Below are positions 44,301 to 52,578 of a DNA stretch of 64,000 nucleotides, piece by piece. The stretch is from Flavobacterium sp. HJJ (GTDB lineage Bacteria > Bacteroidota > Bacteroidia > Flavobacteriales > Flavobacteriaceae). Position 1 is the stretch's first letter. Every line of letters begins with the position of its first letter. Location: the NCBI RefSeq assembly GCF_015351475.1, contig NZ_JADKPR010000006.1, positions 124,001 to 188,000 of the forward strand, in the 5' to 3' direction. The notes beneath the pieces were generated by a model. It was not told the origin of the DNA, searched no databases, and saw only the letters and a list, made by a program, of their open reading frames with translations. The translations under genes were made by a program, and so were the position numbers.

Positions 44301-44374
44301 CACAGGGAATGGACAATAGAGATAAATATCCATCTACAACAGGTTTTACCCTAGGATTAAATGTAACCTTTTAA
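41363..44374 (+). CDS. SusC/RagA-type TonB-linked outer membrane transporter
   Basis: The protein has 1003 residues. A signal region (residues ~10-35) is followed by a carboxypeptidase-regulatory-like domain (KIKGIIKDNNGIPLSGVTI), the hallmark TEVVVVGYGTQKKS, the plug domain (with GNGSGDPGSGPNISLRGI-like repeats near residue 165) and a 22-strand barrel ending in an aromatic residue (NVTF). It imports oligosaccharides, glycopeptides or peptides with its SusD partner, powered by TonB. The partner gene follows after 11 bases. The substrate cannot be read from the barrel, but the downstream genes suggest hydroxyproline-rich material. Confidence 0.95.
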   Translation: MRLNMHCFKSKENLFFRKKIFHTVVFLFVFCASFSQQKIKGIIKDNNGIPLSGVTITEKNMSNSVLSDFDGKFEIVLKKENSNLLFTYIGFKDKEVVTANKSQIEVFLASSTQELTEVVVVGYGTQKKSRVTSAIASIKEKDFTKGAINDASDLIKGKVAGLTISNGSGDPGSGPNISLRGISTLKGSTGPLVLINGVPGGIDTVAPNEIASIDVLKDASAAAIYGTRGANGVILITTKTVNKETAPTITYSTFATISNFYNKAKFLDASQQRSLLSQGVKLPYTDGGASTDWLDEISGSGFAQNHNLALKGGSAKTNYVVNLNYVNQSGVFVNTFNKEYRFSFDVNHTMFNDKLKINLSLLNGTQNMGLVEETAAYAYRQAMIRNPTAPVYNPDGTYNEDKNKFQYYNPVAIMNETTQDRNNTWQRFSANLTLDLLPGWNVGTQLSKNKNTGLNGYSESKKHYSNTLNGRNGVASRDTKAIDNDYVEITSKYHKIFDKHEFTVLGGYSYQYSLDQGFSANNFDFPTDAFSYNNLGAGNAISDGYRDAMGSYKNDNKLIGFFGRANYNFDSKYDLLVSIRREGSSKFGDNHKWGNFPAVSAGWSINKESFLNEVSYVNSLKLRAGYGITGVIPNDSYKSLTLYKYDGYFLNDGKWVKGLVPDQNPNPDLRWEKTTEVNIGLDFGFLDNRISGSLDVYSKKTSDMLWDYAVPIPPNIYGSTMANVGKMENKGFEILLNTIPVKTENFSWNSSMTFSHNKNKLTSLSNELYSIDKNHINVGNTGDPISFDTHRLEVGQSIGNFWGLKSVDITQGMPKPEDNGKWIIELPDGTRKTLTTEMYNDDNKQYLGNGIPKYLAGWTNTFSYKKFDLSVVLTGAFDFQILNSQRMFYENPTTFYNMLDSAFDKVYGKEVLNYNQTYVSYYIEQGDYVKVENVTLSYNFDVTPFKVINAMRLYVSGNNLATFTKYKGLDPEIKRGNPLSQGMDNRDKYPSTTGFTLGLNVTF

Positions 44375-44385
44375 ATTAAATCAAA

Positions 44386-46014
44386 ATGAAAAATAAAAAT
44401 ATAGTTTTTAAAATCCTTATTTCAGGCTTGTTCCTTTTTGGTACAGGATGTACAAATTTGGACGAGACAGTTTATGATAAAATATCAGCAGAGAATACAA
44501 AGTTAACCGCTGAAGATTTGTCTAGTATTATGGCACCCGCTTATACTTCATTCAGAGATATCTTTTGGGGCTGGGATGCAGCATTCTGTCTCTATGAAGA
44601 ATCATCCGATTTGATAGTAACACCACAAAGAAATGGTATTGGCTGGGGAGATTATTACATAACCATGCACCAGCATACTTGGGGTACAGCATTGCCTCAT
44701 GCCGAAGGGAATTGGTTTTATTTATATTCAGGTGTAAATAAAGTAAATAAAGCAATTTATCAAATTGAGGGAATAGAGGGTATCGAAAACAAAGAGAAAG
44801 TAATTCAGGAATTAAGAGCTTTAAGAGCTATTTATTACTATTTATTATTAGATAATTTTAGAAATGTACCAATCGTAACTAAGTTTGATGTTCCTAAAGG
44901 CTATCTGCCTACACAAAATACAGGAAAAGAAGTATATGATTTTGTTGAGAGTGAGTTGAAAGGAGCTTTACCTTTTTTAAGTGATAAAACTGATGAGACT
45001 ACTTATGGTAAAGTTACTACTTGGGCTGTCAAAATGACTTTGGCAAAATTATATCTGAATGCTGGAGTGTATTTAGGAACGCCAAAATGGAATGAGGCTT
45101 TGGCACAGGTTAATGATATAATTGATAACGGAGGTTTTGAATTAACAAAGAATTATTTAGACAATTTCAAAATAGAAAATCAAAATCCAAATTTTAAAGA
45201 AGACATATTTTCTATCCCTTTTGACCAAAAAAAGACTGGTGGAAGTTATTGGCCATACAAAACATTAGCAGCTGCAAGTCAGGAAACTTATAAATTGGCT
45301 GATGGTCCTTGGAATGGTTCGGGAGGTATTCCGCAGTTTATAGATACCTATGATCCAGATGATCAAAGATTGAAAGATTGCTGGCTGGGAGGCAAGCAGT
45401 TTACAAGTACAGGAGAGCCTATAATGGTAACTGATCCAAATGATTCAAATAAGAAGATACAATTCGAGTATCTTAATTTTTTAACCAATGTAAATGGCTG
45501 TGAGCCTAACGAAGGATTTAGAATGGTTAAGTATGAAATAGGGCCTGGCCTTGTCGGACAAACGAGCAATGATGTTCCTTTTTATAGATTAGCAGATGCT
45601 ATGATGATTAAAGCAGAATGTTTATTAAGAACGGGTGATGCCAATGGAGCTGCTGTTATCGTTTCTCAAGTTAGACAGCGTGATTTTAAAAATACCAATC
45701 CTGCTAAAGCTACTGTTACGGGAGCAAAACTTTTAGGAGGAAGTGTCTATAAATACGGTACTTATGAGGCTGGAGTAATTACAAACTATGAAGGGGGTGC
45801 AGATATTAAATATGGCGGTTTCTTGGATGAATTGGCATGGGAATTTATTGGTGAAGCCCATAGAAAACAAGATTTAATACGATTTGGCGTGTATTCTACA
45901 AAATCTTGGTTTTCAAAGGTAAAAAATCCTGGTGCAGCTTTTAGAGCTATTCTTCCAATTCCTCAGTCTGAGATGGATAAGAATAGTAATTTAAAACAAA
46001 ACCCAGGATACTAA
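44386..46014 (+). CDS. SusD/RagB-type surface lipoprotein
   Basis: The protein has 542 residues. A lipoprotein signal (FKILISGLFLFGTGC, with the cysteine near residue 22) is followed by LDETVYDKISAENT and the TPR-like helical core with LRALRAIYYYLLLDNFRNVP, then RLADAMMIKAECLLRTGDAN and the C-terminal FRAILPIPQSEMDKN ending NPGY. This is the standard SusD order. It binds substrate at the cell surface and forms a lid on SusC. A terminator at 46130 ends this two-gene unit. Confidence 0.95.
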   Translation: MKNKNIVFKILISGLFLFGTGCTNLDETVYDKISAENTKLTAEDLSSIMAPAYTSFRDIFWGWDAAFCLYEESSDLIVTPQRNGIGWGDYYITMHQHTWGTALPHAEGNWFYLYSGVNKVNKAIYQIEGIEGIENKEKVIQELRALRAIYYYLLLDNFRNVPIVTKFDVPKGYLPTQNTGKEVYDFVESELKGALPFLSDKTDETTYGKVTTWAVKMTLAKLYLNAGVYLGTPKWNEALAQVNDIIDNGGFELTKNYLDNFKIENQNPNFKEDIFSIPFDQKKTGGSYWPYKTLAAASQETYKLADGPWNGSGGIPQFIDTYDPDDQRLKDCWLGGKQFTSTGEPIMVTDPNDSNKKIQFEYLNFLTNVNGCEPNEGFRMVKYEIGPGLVGQTSNDVPFYRLADAMMIKAECLLRTGDANGAAVIVSQVRQRDFKNTNPAKATVTGAKLLGGSVYKYGTYEAGVITNYEGGADIKYGGFLDELAWEFIGEAHRKQDLIRFGVYSTKSWFSKVKNPGAAFRAILPIPQSEMDKNSNLKQNPGY

Positions 46015-46129
46015 TAAGCAGAAAAGCTTATTGATTATTTTTTTTAGACTGTTATAAAACGGTTTAAATGAGTTTTAATCTTAAAAAGCATGAAAATTTT
46101 GCAAGCTGGTTACTTGTAAGTGTATGGAC

Positions 46130-46168
46130 AGCCATTCCTATAGTATTGGGGATGGCTTTCTTTTTTTA
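46130..46168 (+). terminator. Terminator after susD
   Basis: A 9-bp stem with one G-U pair (46130-46138 with 46149-46157, AGCCATTCC type) is followed by TTCTTTTTTT. A 33-codon frame overlapping it (46068-46169) is therefore not called as a gene. Confidence 0.75.
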
Positions 46169-46194
46169 GAATTTTAAAAAATATTTTGAATGGT

Positions 46195-46240
46195 ACTTAC
46201 CTGCTTACTTTTTATTAGGGTCTGCAGGTAAGTTGTTTTA
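46195..46240 (+). repeat. Hairpin before the M61 gene
   Basis: Perfect 10-bp arms (46195-46204 with 46224-46233, ACTTACCTGC type) end 21 bases before the M61 start codon, followed by only a short T-run. It may be a second weak terminator or a leader structure controlling the peptidase gene. Confidence 0.5.
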
Positions 46241-46253
46241 AAAAGAAAAAGTT

Positions 46254-47840
46254 ATGATGAAGAAATTAGAATTTAAATGTAGATTTTTTGCATGTCTGCT
46301 GGTATTTTTATTCTTAAGTGTGAGTAAAGCGGAGCCGGTTCCCCAAAAATCAAGCATAATGAATTATACCGTTTCGATGGAAGAGCCAGAGTCGCATTAT
46401 CTGGATATTCGTTTGGAATGCGAAGGACTGACAGATAATCAAACCAGTTTTATGCTTCCGGTGTGGTCGCCGGGTTATTACATGATTTTGGACACTCCGA
46501 GACATATCGTGGATTTTGATGTAATGGATAGCAGCGGGAATAAATTGTTTTGGCATAAAAAATCCAAAAACAACTGGGTGGTCGAAAACGGTAAGCATAG
46601 AAAGATTGTAATCACGTATCGTTTTTTTGCCAATCGAAAATCGGTTGCAGAATCGTATTTGGACAGTGAAAAAGCTTTCATTATGCCCAATAATGTTTTT
46701 ATGCACGTCGAGAATCAGATTAATACCCCTGTGCAGGTAACTTTTAATCCGTATAAAAAATGGAATAAAATTTCAACCGGACTGAAAAGGGTAAAAGAAG
46801 GAACAAATACTTTTTTTGCCAATAATTTTGATATATTGTATGACAGCCCGGTTTATATTGGAAATCAATTGACAGTAGATTTTAAGCACGAAGGAAAATC
46901 ATATTCCTTAGGAATTGCGTCTCCGCAAGGATTAGACGAAGAAAAATTTACCTCGGATCTCAAAAAAATTATGACAGCCACAACGGCTGTTATGAAAAAA
47001 GTACCCTATGATTATTATAGTTTTATCATGATGGAAGCTGGCGGAGGAGGTCTGGAACATTGGAATTCCCAAGCCATATTTACCAATGGAACTTTTGATT
47101 TTAAATCCAAAGAGGAGTATACGGATTTTTTGAATTTTGTAACCCATGAATATTTTCATCTTTACAATGTAAAAGCAATCCGCCCGATAGAATTAGGACC
47201 ATTTGATTATAACAAAGAAAATTACACGTCGATGTTATGGGTTTCTGAAGGTTTTACTGTTTATTATGAATACATTATCATGATGAGAGCCGGTCTGCTT
47301 GATAGTAAAGATGCCTATAAATATTTCACTGAATCCATAAAGAGGTATGAAAATATTGAGGGAAGCAGGCATATGTCTTTGTCCCGCTCCAGTTTTGATA
47401 TTTGGCTGAACTTTTTCAACAACGAAAGCAATGCCAAGCAGACAACAATATCATATTACAACAAAGGACCGGTAATTGCGCTTTTATTAGATTTAGAAAT
47501 CAGAAATAATACCCGAAACCAAAAATCTTTGGACGATGTAATGCGTTTTTTGTATAACGAATTTTATGAAAAAAAGGGAAGGGGTTTTACCGAAGCTGAG
47601 TTTTGGCAGGTTTCTGAACAGACTGCAGGAAAATCTCTGGACGAAATAAAAACCTATGTAAATACCGTAAAGGCTGTTGATTATCAGAAATATTTAAAGT
47701 ATGCAGGACTTCAGATAGATTTAAGTCCGATGAAATCTGCCACTGAAAATGATACTTTGATTGAAAGAAGTTTTGAAATAAAAGAATTGTCAGAAACTTC
47801 GCCATTGCAGATGGAAATCAGAAAGTCTATTTTTAAATAA
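46254..47840 (+). CDS. Exported M61-family metallopeptidase (glycyl-aminopeptidase-like)
   Basis: The protein has 528 residues. After a signal peptide (about residues 1-27) comes the M61 N-terminal beta domain with YTVSMEEPESHYLDIRLE. The zinc site HEYFH lies at H298-H302 in VTHEYFHLYNVKAIRPIEL, with a downstream acidic ligand in WVSEGFTVYYEY. M61 enzymes remove N-terminal Gly or Ala from peptides. The usual C-terminal PDZ domain seems absent, because the chain ends ~50 residues after the catalytic domain. It lies between SusD and the hydroxyproline genes, which fits degradation of imported peptides in the periplasm. Confidence 0.9.
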   Translation: MMKKLEFKCRFFACLLVFLFLSVSKAEPVPQKSSIMNYTVSMEEPESHYLDIRLECEGLTDNQTSFMLPVWSPGYYMILDTPRHIVDFDVMDSSGNKLFWHKKSKNNWVVENGKHRKIVITYRFFANRKSVAESYLDSEKAFIMPNNVFMHVENQINTPVQVTFNPYKKWNKISTGLKRVKEGTNTFFANNFDILYDSPVYIGNQLTVDFKHEGKSYSLGIASPQGLDEEKFTSDLKKIMTATTAVMKKVPYDYYSFIMMEAGGGGLEHWNSQAIFTNGTFDFKSKEEYTDFLNFVTHEYFHLYNVKAIRPIELGPFDYNKENYTSMLWVSEGFTVYYEYIIMMRAGLLDSKDAYKYFTESIKRYENIEGSRHMSLSRSSFDIWLNFFNNESNAKQTTISYYNKGPVIALLLDLEIRNNTRNQKSLDDVMRFLYNEFYEKKGRGFTEAEFWQVSEQTAGKSLDEIKTYVNTVKAVDYQKYLKYAGLQIDLSPMKSATENDTLIERSFEIKELSETSPLQMEIRKSIFK

Positions 47841-47914
47841 AGACAATAAGTAATAGGCTGACAGGACAGTTATATTCTGAAACTTGTGCTGCAGCTTATT
47901 GCATTTGTAAAAAA

Positions 47915-48757
47915 TTAAAACTGTCCGCGATACTGCGAAGGCGAAATCCCTTTTAATTCTTTGAATTTTCTGTTGAAATTAGCAATATCCTGAAATCCGC
48001 AGAGTTCAGATATGGAAGCAATCGAAAGATCCTTTTTGTTATGGAGAAGTTTGCACGCATTTTCAATTCTGATTTCAATCAAAAACTGAAAAAAAGTTTT
48101 GTTAGTACGTTTTTTAAAATATCTGCAGAAAGCGTTTTTACTCATATTAGCTTTTTCTGCCACTTCTTCCAAAGTAATGTTCTGATGATAAAACTCTATA
48201 GCATATTCAAAAACGGCACTCATTCGTCTTCCTTCATCATCAGTATATTTTTTTCTATAGATAAATGATGAAAGAGGCGCTTTTTCTGAGTTTATGATAA
48301 TGTTTATGATTTTTAGAAATGAGGCGATGCGCTGAATTTTATTCTGTTTTTTTAATTTTTCAAAATGATGGATGATTTTATTGTGGTTTGACAAAACTTT
48401 GATTCCGTACTCCGAGTTCTTAAAAAAATCATCAACACTGCTCATGTCATTAAGACTGAAAAAATCTTTGCCGAATGATGTTTTTGTAAAAAACAAAGTG
48501 AACATTATTGATTCCGGACAGGTTTCTGCATCACTTTTAAAAACATGGGGCACGTTCTCGCCAATCACTAAAATATCATTTTCTTTATAATCGTTTATGG
48601 AATCTCCCACTATCAATGTGCCGCATCCTTTCACGATATAGCTTATCTGAATCTCTTCATGCTGGTGAAGATGATTGTAAAAAACGCGTTCAATATCCTC
48701 TTGATAAATAAGCGCTTCTCTTTCGGTTTTAGGTATTTTAAAAGGAAGGATTTTCAA
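47915..48757 (-). CDS. AraC-family transcriptional regulator
   Basis: I propose the TTG at 48757 as start (280 residues), giving MKILPFKIPKTEREALIYQE. The longer ATG frame to 48859 adds a hydrophobic stretch unlike AraC proteins. The N-terminal cupin (HLHQHEEIQISYIVKG, about residue 30) binds a ligand. The C-terminal double helix-turn-helix includes ITLEEVAEKANMSKNAFCRY and ASISELCGFQDIANFNRKFK, then GISPSQYR. It is divergent from the hydroxyproline operon and probably regulates it and perhaps susC. Confidence 0.9.
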   Translation of the reverse strand: MKILPFKIPKTEREALIYQEDIERVFYNHLHQHEEIQISYIVKGCGTLIVGDSINDYKENDILVIGENVPHVFKSDAETCPESIMFTLFFTKTSFGKDFFSLNDMSSVDDFFKNSEYGIKVLSNHNKIIHHFEKLKKQNKIQRIASFLKIINIIINSEKAPLSSFIYRKKYTDDEGRRMSAVFEYAIEFYHQNITLEEVAEKANMSKNAFCRYFKKRTNKTFFQFLIEIRIENACKLLHNKKDLSIASISELCGFQDIANFNRKFKELKGISPSQYRGQF

Positions 48758-48988
48758 TGGTTTGTTTTTTAAGTATGTAAATATTATCAAAAAAATGATA
48801 TTGTGCAATAGATGGGGTAATATAGTCTTGATATAAGCTAATAATAACAAAGAGGCCACCCTGCATAAGTTTTATTTTTGATAAAAAAATAGGTTATGGA
48901 ATAATACGCATAACTGCAGTTTAGTATTAGGTACTAATAATGATATGCGGATTACATATAACAGATTAAAAACAATAAATTGCTATAT

Positions 48989-49903
48989 ATGAAAATAAAA
49001 TGGGAAGGCGTAATGCCGGCTGTAACTACCAAGTTTACAGAAGAAGGTCAATTAGATCTTGTAATGTTCGAAAAAAATATTAAAGCTCAAATCGAAGCTG
49101 GTGTCAATGGAATTATACTGGGAGGAACTCTTGGAGAGGCCAGTACATTGACTAAGGCAGAAAAAGAAGTTCTAATTAATGAAACTTTAAAATTAGCAGA
49201 AGGGAAAATTCCGGTTATCTTGAACATAGCCGAGCAGTCTACCAGTGAGGCTGTTGCTTTGGCAAAAAGGGCAGAGGAATTAGGCGTAAATGGTTTGATG
49301 CTGCTGCCTCCGATGAGGTATAAAGCTACCGATTATGAAACCGTTGTCTATTTTAAGGAAATAGCAAAAAGTACTTCATTACCCATTATGATTTATAACA
49401 ATCCTGTCGATTATAAAATCGAAGTGACATTAGACATGTTTGAAGAACTTTTAAAACTGGATAATATTCAGGCGGTAAAAGAATCAACAAGGGATATCAG
49501 CAATGTAATTCGAATCAGAAATCGTTTTGGTAATCGATTAAAAGTGCTTTGCGGTGTTGATACTTTGGCACTTGAAAGTTTGGTAACAGGTGCTGACGGA
49601 TGGGTTGCAGGTTTAGTAGTGGCCTATCCGGAAGAAACCGTAGCGATTTATAAACTCGTAAAAGCAGGAAGAATAGAGGAAGCTGTAGAAATTTATAAAT
49701 GGTTTATGCCACTGCTGGAATTGGATATTTCTCCGCAGCTGGTGCAGAATATCAAATTGGCAGAAGTAGCGACAGGACTTGGAACAGAAAATGTAAGAGC
49801 TCCAAGACTTCCGCTGCAGGGAATCGAAAGAGAACGTGTTCTGGCAATCATTGATGCTGCAATGAAAAACAGACCGATTCTGCCTGCTTACCAAGAAATT
49901 TAA
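48989..49903 (+). CDS. DapA-family lyase, likely Pyr4H2C deaminase
   Basis: From the ATG at 48989 (304 residues; the TTG at 48980 is rejected) the protein has the DapA/NAL barrel. It has GGTLGEASTLTKAEKE in the loop after strand 2, the tyrosine in IMIYNNPVDYK, and the Schiff-base K164 in VKESTRD. Its neighbours are the other three enzymes of the hydroxyproline pathway, so the likely reaction is deamination and dehydration of 1-pyrroline-4-hydroxy-2-carboxylate to alpha-ketoglutarate semialdehyde. Other DapA-family reactions, such as sialate or keto-deoxy-sugar cleavage, are possible from sequence alone. Confidence 0.85.
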   Translation: MKIKWEGVMPAVTTKFTEEGQLDLVMFEKNIKAQIEAGVNGIILGGTLGEASTLTKAEKEVLINETLKLAEGKIPVILNIAEQSTSEAVALAKRAEELGVNGLMLLPPMRYKATDYETVVYFKEIAKSTSLPIMIYNNPVDYKIEVTLDMFEELLKLDNIQAVKESTRDISNVIRIRNRFGNRLKVLCGVDTLALESLVTGADGWVAGLVVAYPEETVAIYKLVKAGRIEEAVEIYKWFMPLLELDISPQLVQNIKLAEVATGLGTENVRAPRLPLQGIERERVLAIIDAAMKNRPILPAYQEI

Positions 49904-49923
49904 TTTAAGCTTAAAAAGAAGTC

Positions 49924-51492
49924 ATGATAACAGGGAAAAATTATATTGGAGATACGCTTTCCGCAAAAGGGGAAACGACATATAGAACAATAAATCCAGA
50001 ATTAAATCTGGAGAATGAAACTGTTTTTTATGAAGCCACAGAAGACGAAATTTCTCAGGCAGCTGCATTGGCAGAAACTGCTTTTAAAACATACGGAACT
50101 ATTGAAGATATAAAAAAAGCTGCTTTTTTAGAAGCCATTGCCGAAGAAATAGAAGCTTTGGGAGAAGATTTATTAGTGACGTATGTTCAGGAATCGGGTC
50201 TTCCTGCCGGAAGGGCCAATGGTGAACGTGCCAGAACAACCGGACAATTGAGAGCATTTGCAGCTATGCTGAGAGAAGGTTCATGGGTGGAAGCAATTAT
50301 CAATAAAACAGAAGGTAAACCAGACATTAGGAGAATACAGATTCCAATTGGTCCTGTTGTAGTTTTTGGAGCCAGTAATTTCCCGCTTGCTTTTTCCACC
50401 GCTGGTGGCGATACGGCAAGTGCTTTGGCAGCAGGCTGTCCTGTTATTGTAAAATCACATCCGCTTCATGCCGGAACGGGAGAATTAGTTGCTTCAGCCA
50501 TTATTAAAGCAGCTAAAAGAACAGGAATGCCAAACGGAGTTTTTTCCAATATCAACAGCAGCGGTATAGCTGTTGGAAAAGCGCTGGTAGAGCATCCGTC
50601 AATTAAAGCAGTTGGTTTTACAGGAAGTATCAACGGAGGTACAGCACTTTGTAAAATTGCAGCCAACAGATCCGTTCCGATTCCGGTTTATGCAGAGATG
50701 GGAAGTATTAATCCGGTATTGGTTCTGCCTTCGGCTTTAAAAACAGACTGCGAAAAATGGGCCAAAAATTATGCTGCATCAATTACGGCTGGAACAGGCC
50801 AATTTTGTACAAATCCAGGACTTATTTTAGGGATAAACAGCAAGGAATTGGAGGATTTTATTACTATTTTAGCTTTAGAGACAGATAAATTAGAGCCATC
50901 CTGCATGTTACATCCTAATATTAAAAGACAATACGAAAACCTAAAATCAGAAGTTCTTGAACAAGAAGGATATAAACAGCAGACCAATTTGAATAAAGAG
51001 ATAAAACCAAATTATGCATTGCAAAATGTAATATCGGTTGACGGCAGTACTTTTTTAAAAAATAAAACATTCCATAAGGAAGTTTTCGGGCCTTTTTCGG
51101 TTGTTGTCAAATGTGATGATGTGGATCAGCTGAATGAAATTATTCATGATTTGGAAGGACAGCTGACAGGAACGATAATAAATTCTGATTTAAAAGAATT
51201 GGATGAGTTCAGGGAAGTAATCGAAAACCTCAAAAATAAAGTAGGAAGGTTAGTTTTTAATAATGTTCCTACGGGAGTTGAGGTTTGTTCCGGAATGACA
51301 CACGGCGGACCATTTCCTGCGAGTTCAGACAGTAAATTTACCTCGGTAGGATTAACTGCGGTAAAAAGATGGGTTCGCCCGGTAACTTATCAGGATTGGC
51401 CGGATGCATTGCTGCCAACAGCTCTGCAGGATGAAAATCTGCTGAATATCACTAGAACCATAAATGATATACTAACAAAGAATCCAATATAA
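49924..51492 (+). CDS. Aldehyde dehydrogenase, alpha-ketoglutarate semialdehyde type
   Basis: The protein has 522 residues. The catalytic C295 lies in GQFCTNPG and the general base E258 in AEMGSINPV. NFPLAFSTAGGDTASALAAG and PVIVKSHPLHAGTG mark the cofactor side. The subfamily oxidises alpha-ketoglutarate semialdehyde to 2-oxoglutarate with NAD(P)+. It begins 20 bases after the DapA-family gene and ends three bases before the epimerase gene, so it is in the same operon. Confidence 0.92.
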   Translation: MITGKNYIGDTLSAKGETTYRTINPELNLENETVFYEATEDEISQAAALAETAFKTYGTIEDIKKAAFLEAIAEEIEALGEDLLVTYVQESGLPAGRANGERARTTGQLRAFAAMLREGSWVEAIINKTEGKPDIRRIQIPIGPVVVFGASNFPLAFSTAGGDTASALAAGCPVIVKSHPLHAGTGELVASAIIKAAKRTGMPNGVFSNINSSGIAVGKALVEHPSIKAVGFTGSINGGTALCKIAANRSVPIPVYAEMGSINPVLVLPSALKTDCEKWAKNYAASITAGTGQFCTNPGLILGINSKELEDFITILALETDKLEPSCMLHPNIKRQYENLKSEVLEQEGYKQQTNLNKEIKPNYALQNVISVDGSTFLKNKTFHKEVFGPFSVVVKCDDVDQLNEIIHDLEGQLTGTIINSDLKELDEFREVIENLKNKVGRLVFNNVPTGVEVCSGMTHGGPFPASSDSKFTSVGLTAVKRWVRPVTYQDWPDALLPTALQDENLLNITRTINDILTKNPI

Positions 51493-51495
51493 TTT

Positions 51496-52506
51496 ATGCC
51501 AAGAAAAACATTTTTTTGTGTAGATGCGCATACTTGCGGTAATCCAGTAAGAGTAGTTGCCGGCGGAGGCCCAAATCTTGTTGGAAACAACATGAGTGAA
51601 AAGCGGCAGCATTTTTTAAAAGAATACGATTGGATCCGTAAAGGATTAATGTTTGAACCGAGAGGTCACGACATGATGAGCGGCAGTATCTTGTATCCGC
51701 CGAGTAATTCGGAGAATGATATTGGAATTTTATTCATCGAGACTTCAGGATGTCTGCCTATGTGCGGTCACGGAACCATTGGAACTATAACCATTGCCGT
51801 CGAAGAAGGATTGATTACACCCAAAATCCCTGGGAAAATAAAAATGGAAGCTCCTGCCGGTCTGGTTCAGATTGAATACCAGCAGACAGGAAAAAAGGTG
51901 GATTGGGTTCGTTTGACAAATGTAAAATCATATCTGGCAGCCGAAGGTCTTACTGTTGATTGTCCTGAATTGGGAGAGATTGTTTTTGATGTGGCTTATG
52001 GCGGAAATTATTATGCTATTGTGGATCCGCAAAAGAATTTTTCAGGTATTCAGGATTTTACGGCTGGAAAAATTGTGCAGTACAGTCAGGAAGTGAGAAA
52101 ACGGATTAATGAAAAATATCCAAATCTTTTTATTCATCCTGAAAATGACACTATTCGTGATGTAAGTCATATGCTGTGGACAGGAGAACCGATAGATCCT
52201 GCGTCATCCGGCAGAAATGCTGTTTTTTACGGAGATAAAGCCATAGACCGTTCTCCCTGCGGTACTGGAACTTCGGCTAGAATAGCACAGCTTCATGCCA
52301 AAGGAAAATTAAAAAAGGGAGAAGATTATGTTCATGAAAGTTTTATCGGAAGCAAATTCATCGGAAGGGTTGAAGAAGAAACATCCATAGGAGATATTAG
52401 TGCTATTGTACCAAGCATTCAGGGCTGGGCAAAAGTATATGGTTACAATACGATTATTATCGATGAAGATGATGATCCGTATGCTTTTGGTTTTCAGGTG
52501 ATTTAA
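51496..52506 (+). CDS. 4-hydroxyproline 2-epimerase (proline racemase family)
   Basis: The protein has 336 residues. Both catalytic cysteines are present: C90 in MCGHGTIG and C255 in DRSPCGTGTSA. trans-3-Hydroxyproline dehydratases of this family have Ser or Thr in place of the first one, so racemisation or epimerisation is expected here. It starts FCVDAHTCGNPVRVV, as in hydroxyproline epimerases. It converts trans-4-hydroxy-L-proline to cis-4-hydroxy-D-proline. Proline racemase is the alternative, but the neighbouring FAD enzyme and KGSA pathway favour hydroxyproline. Confidence 0.93.
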   Translation: MPRKTFFCVDAHTCGNPVRVVAGGGPNLVGNNMSEKRQHFLKEYDWIRKGLMFEPRGHDMMSGSILYPPSNSENDIGILFIETSGCLPMCGHGTIGTITIAVEEGLITPKIPGKIKMEAPAGLVQIEYQQTGKKVDWVRLTNVKSYLAAEGLTVDCPELGEIVFDVAYGGNYYAIVDPQKNFSGIQDFTAGKIVQYSQEVRKRINEKYPNLFIHPENDTIRDVSHMLWTGEPIDPASSGRNAVFYGDKAIDRSPCGTGTSARIAQLHAKGKLKKGEDYVHESFIGSKFIGRVEEETSIGDISAIVPSIQGWAKVYGYNTIIIDEDDDPYAFGFQVI

Positions 52507-52578
52507 GTAAATAGTAATGAAAAATAATTGGTTTACGGATAAGTATCACTGCCAATGTTTTTTTAATTTATGTGAATA

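Noticed and set aside
46068..46169. 33-codon frame after susD
   Set aside because: Its 3' half is the susD terminator stem and T-run.
48758..48859. N-terminal extension of the AraC regulator
   Set aside because: Hydrophobic low-complexity residues unlike AraC N-termini. The TTG at 48757 gives the expected start, though this is not certain.
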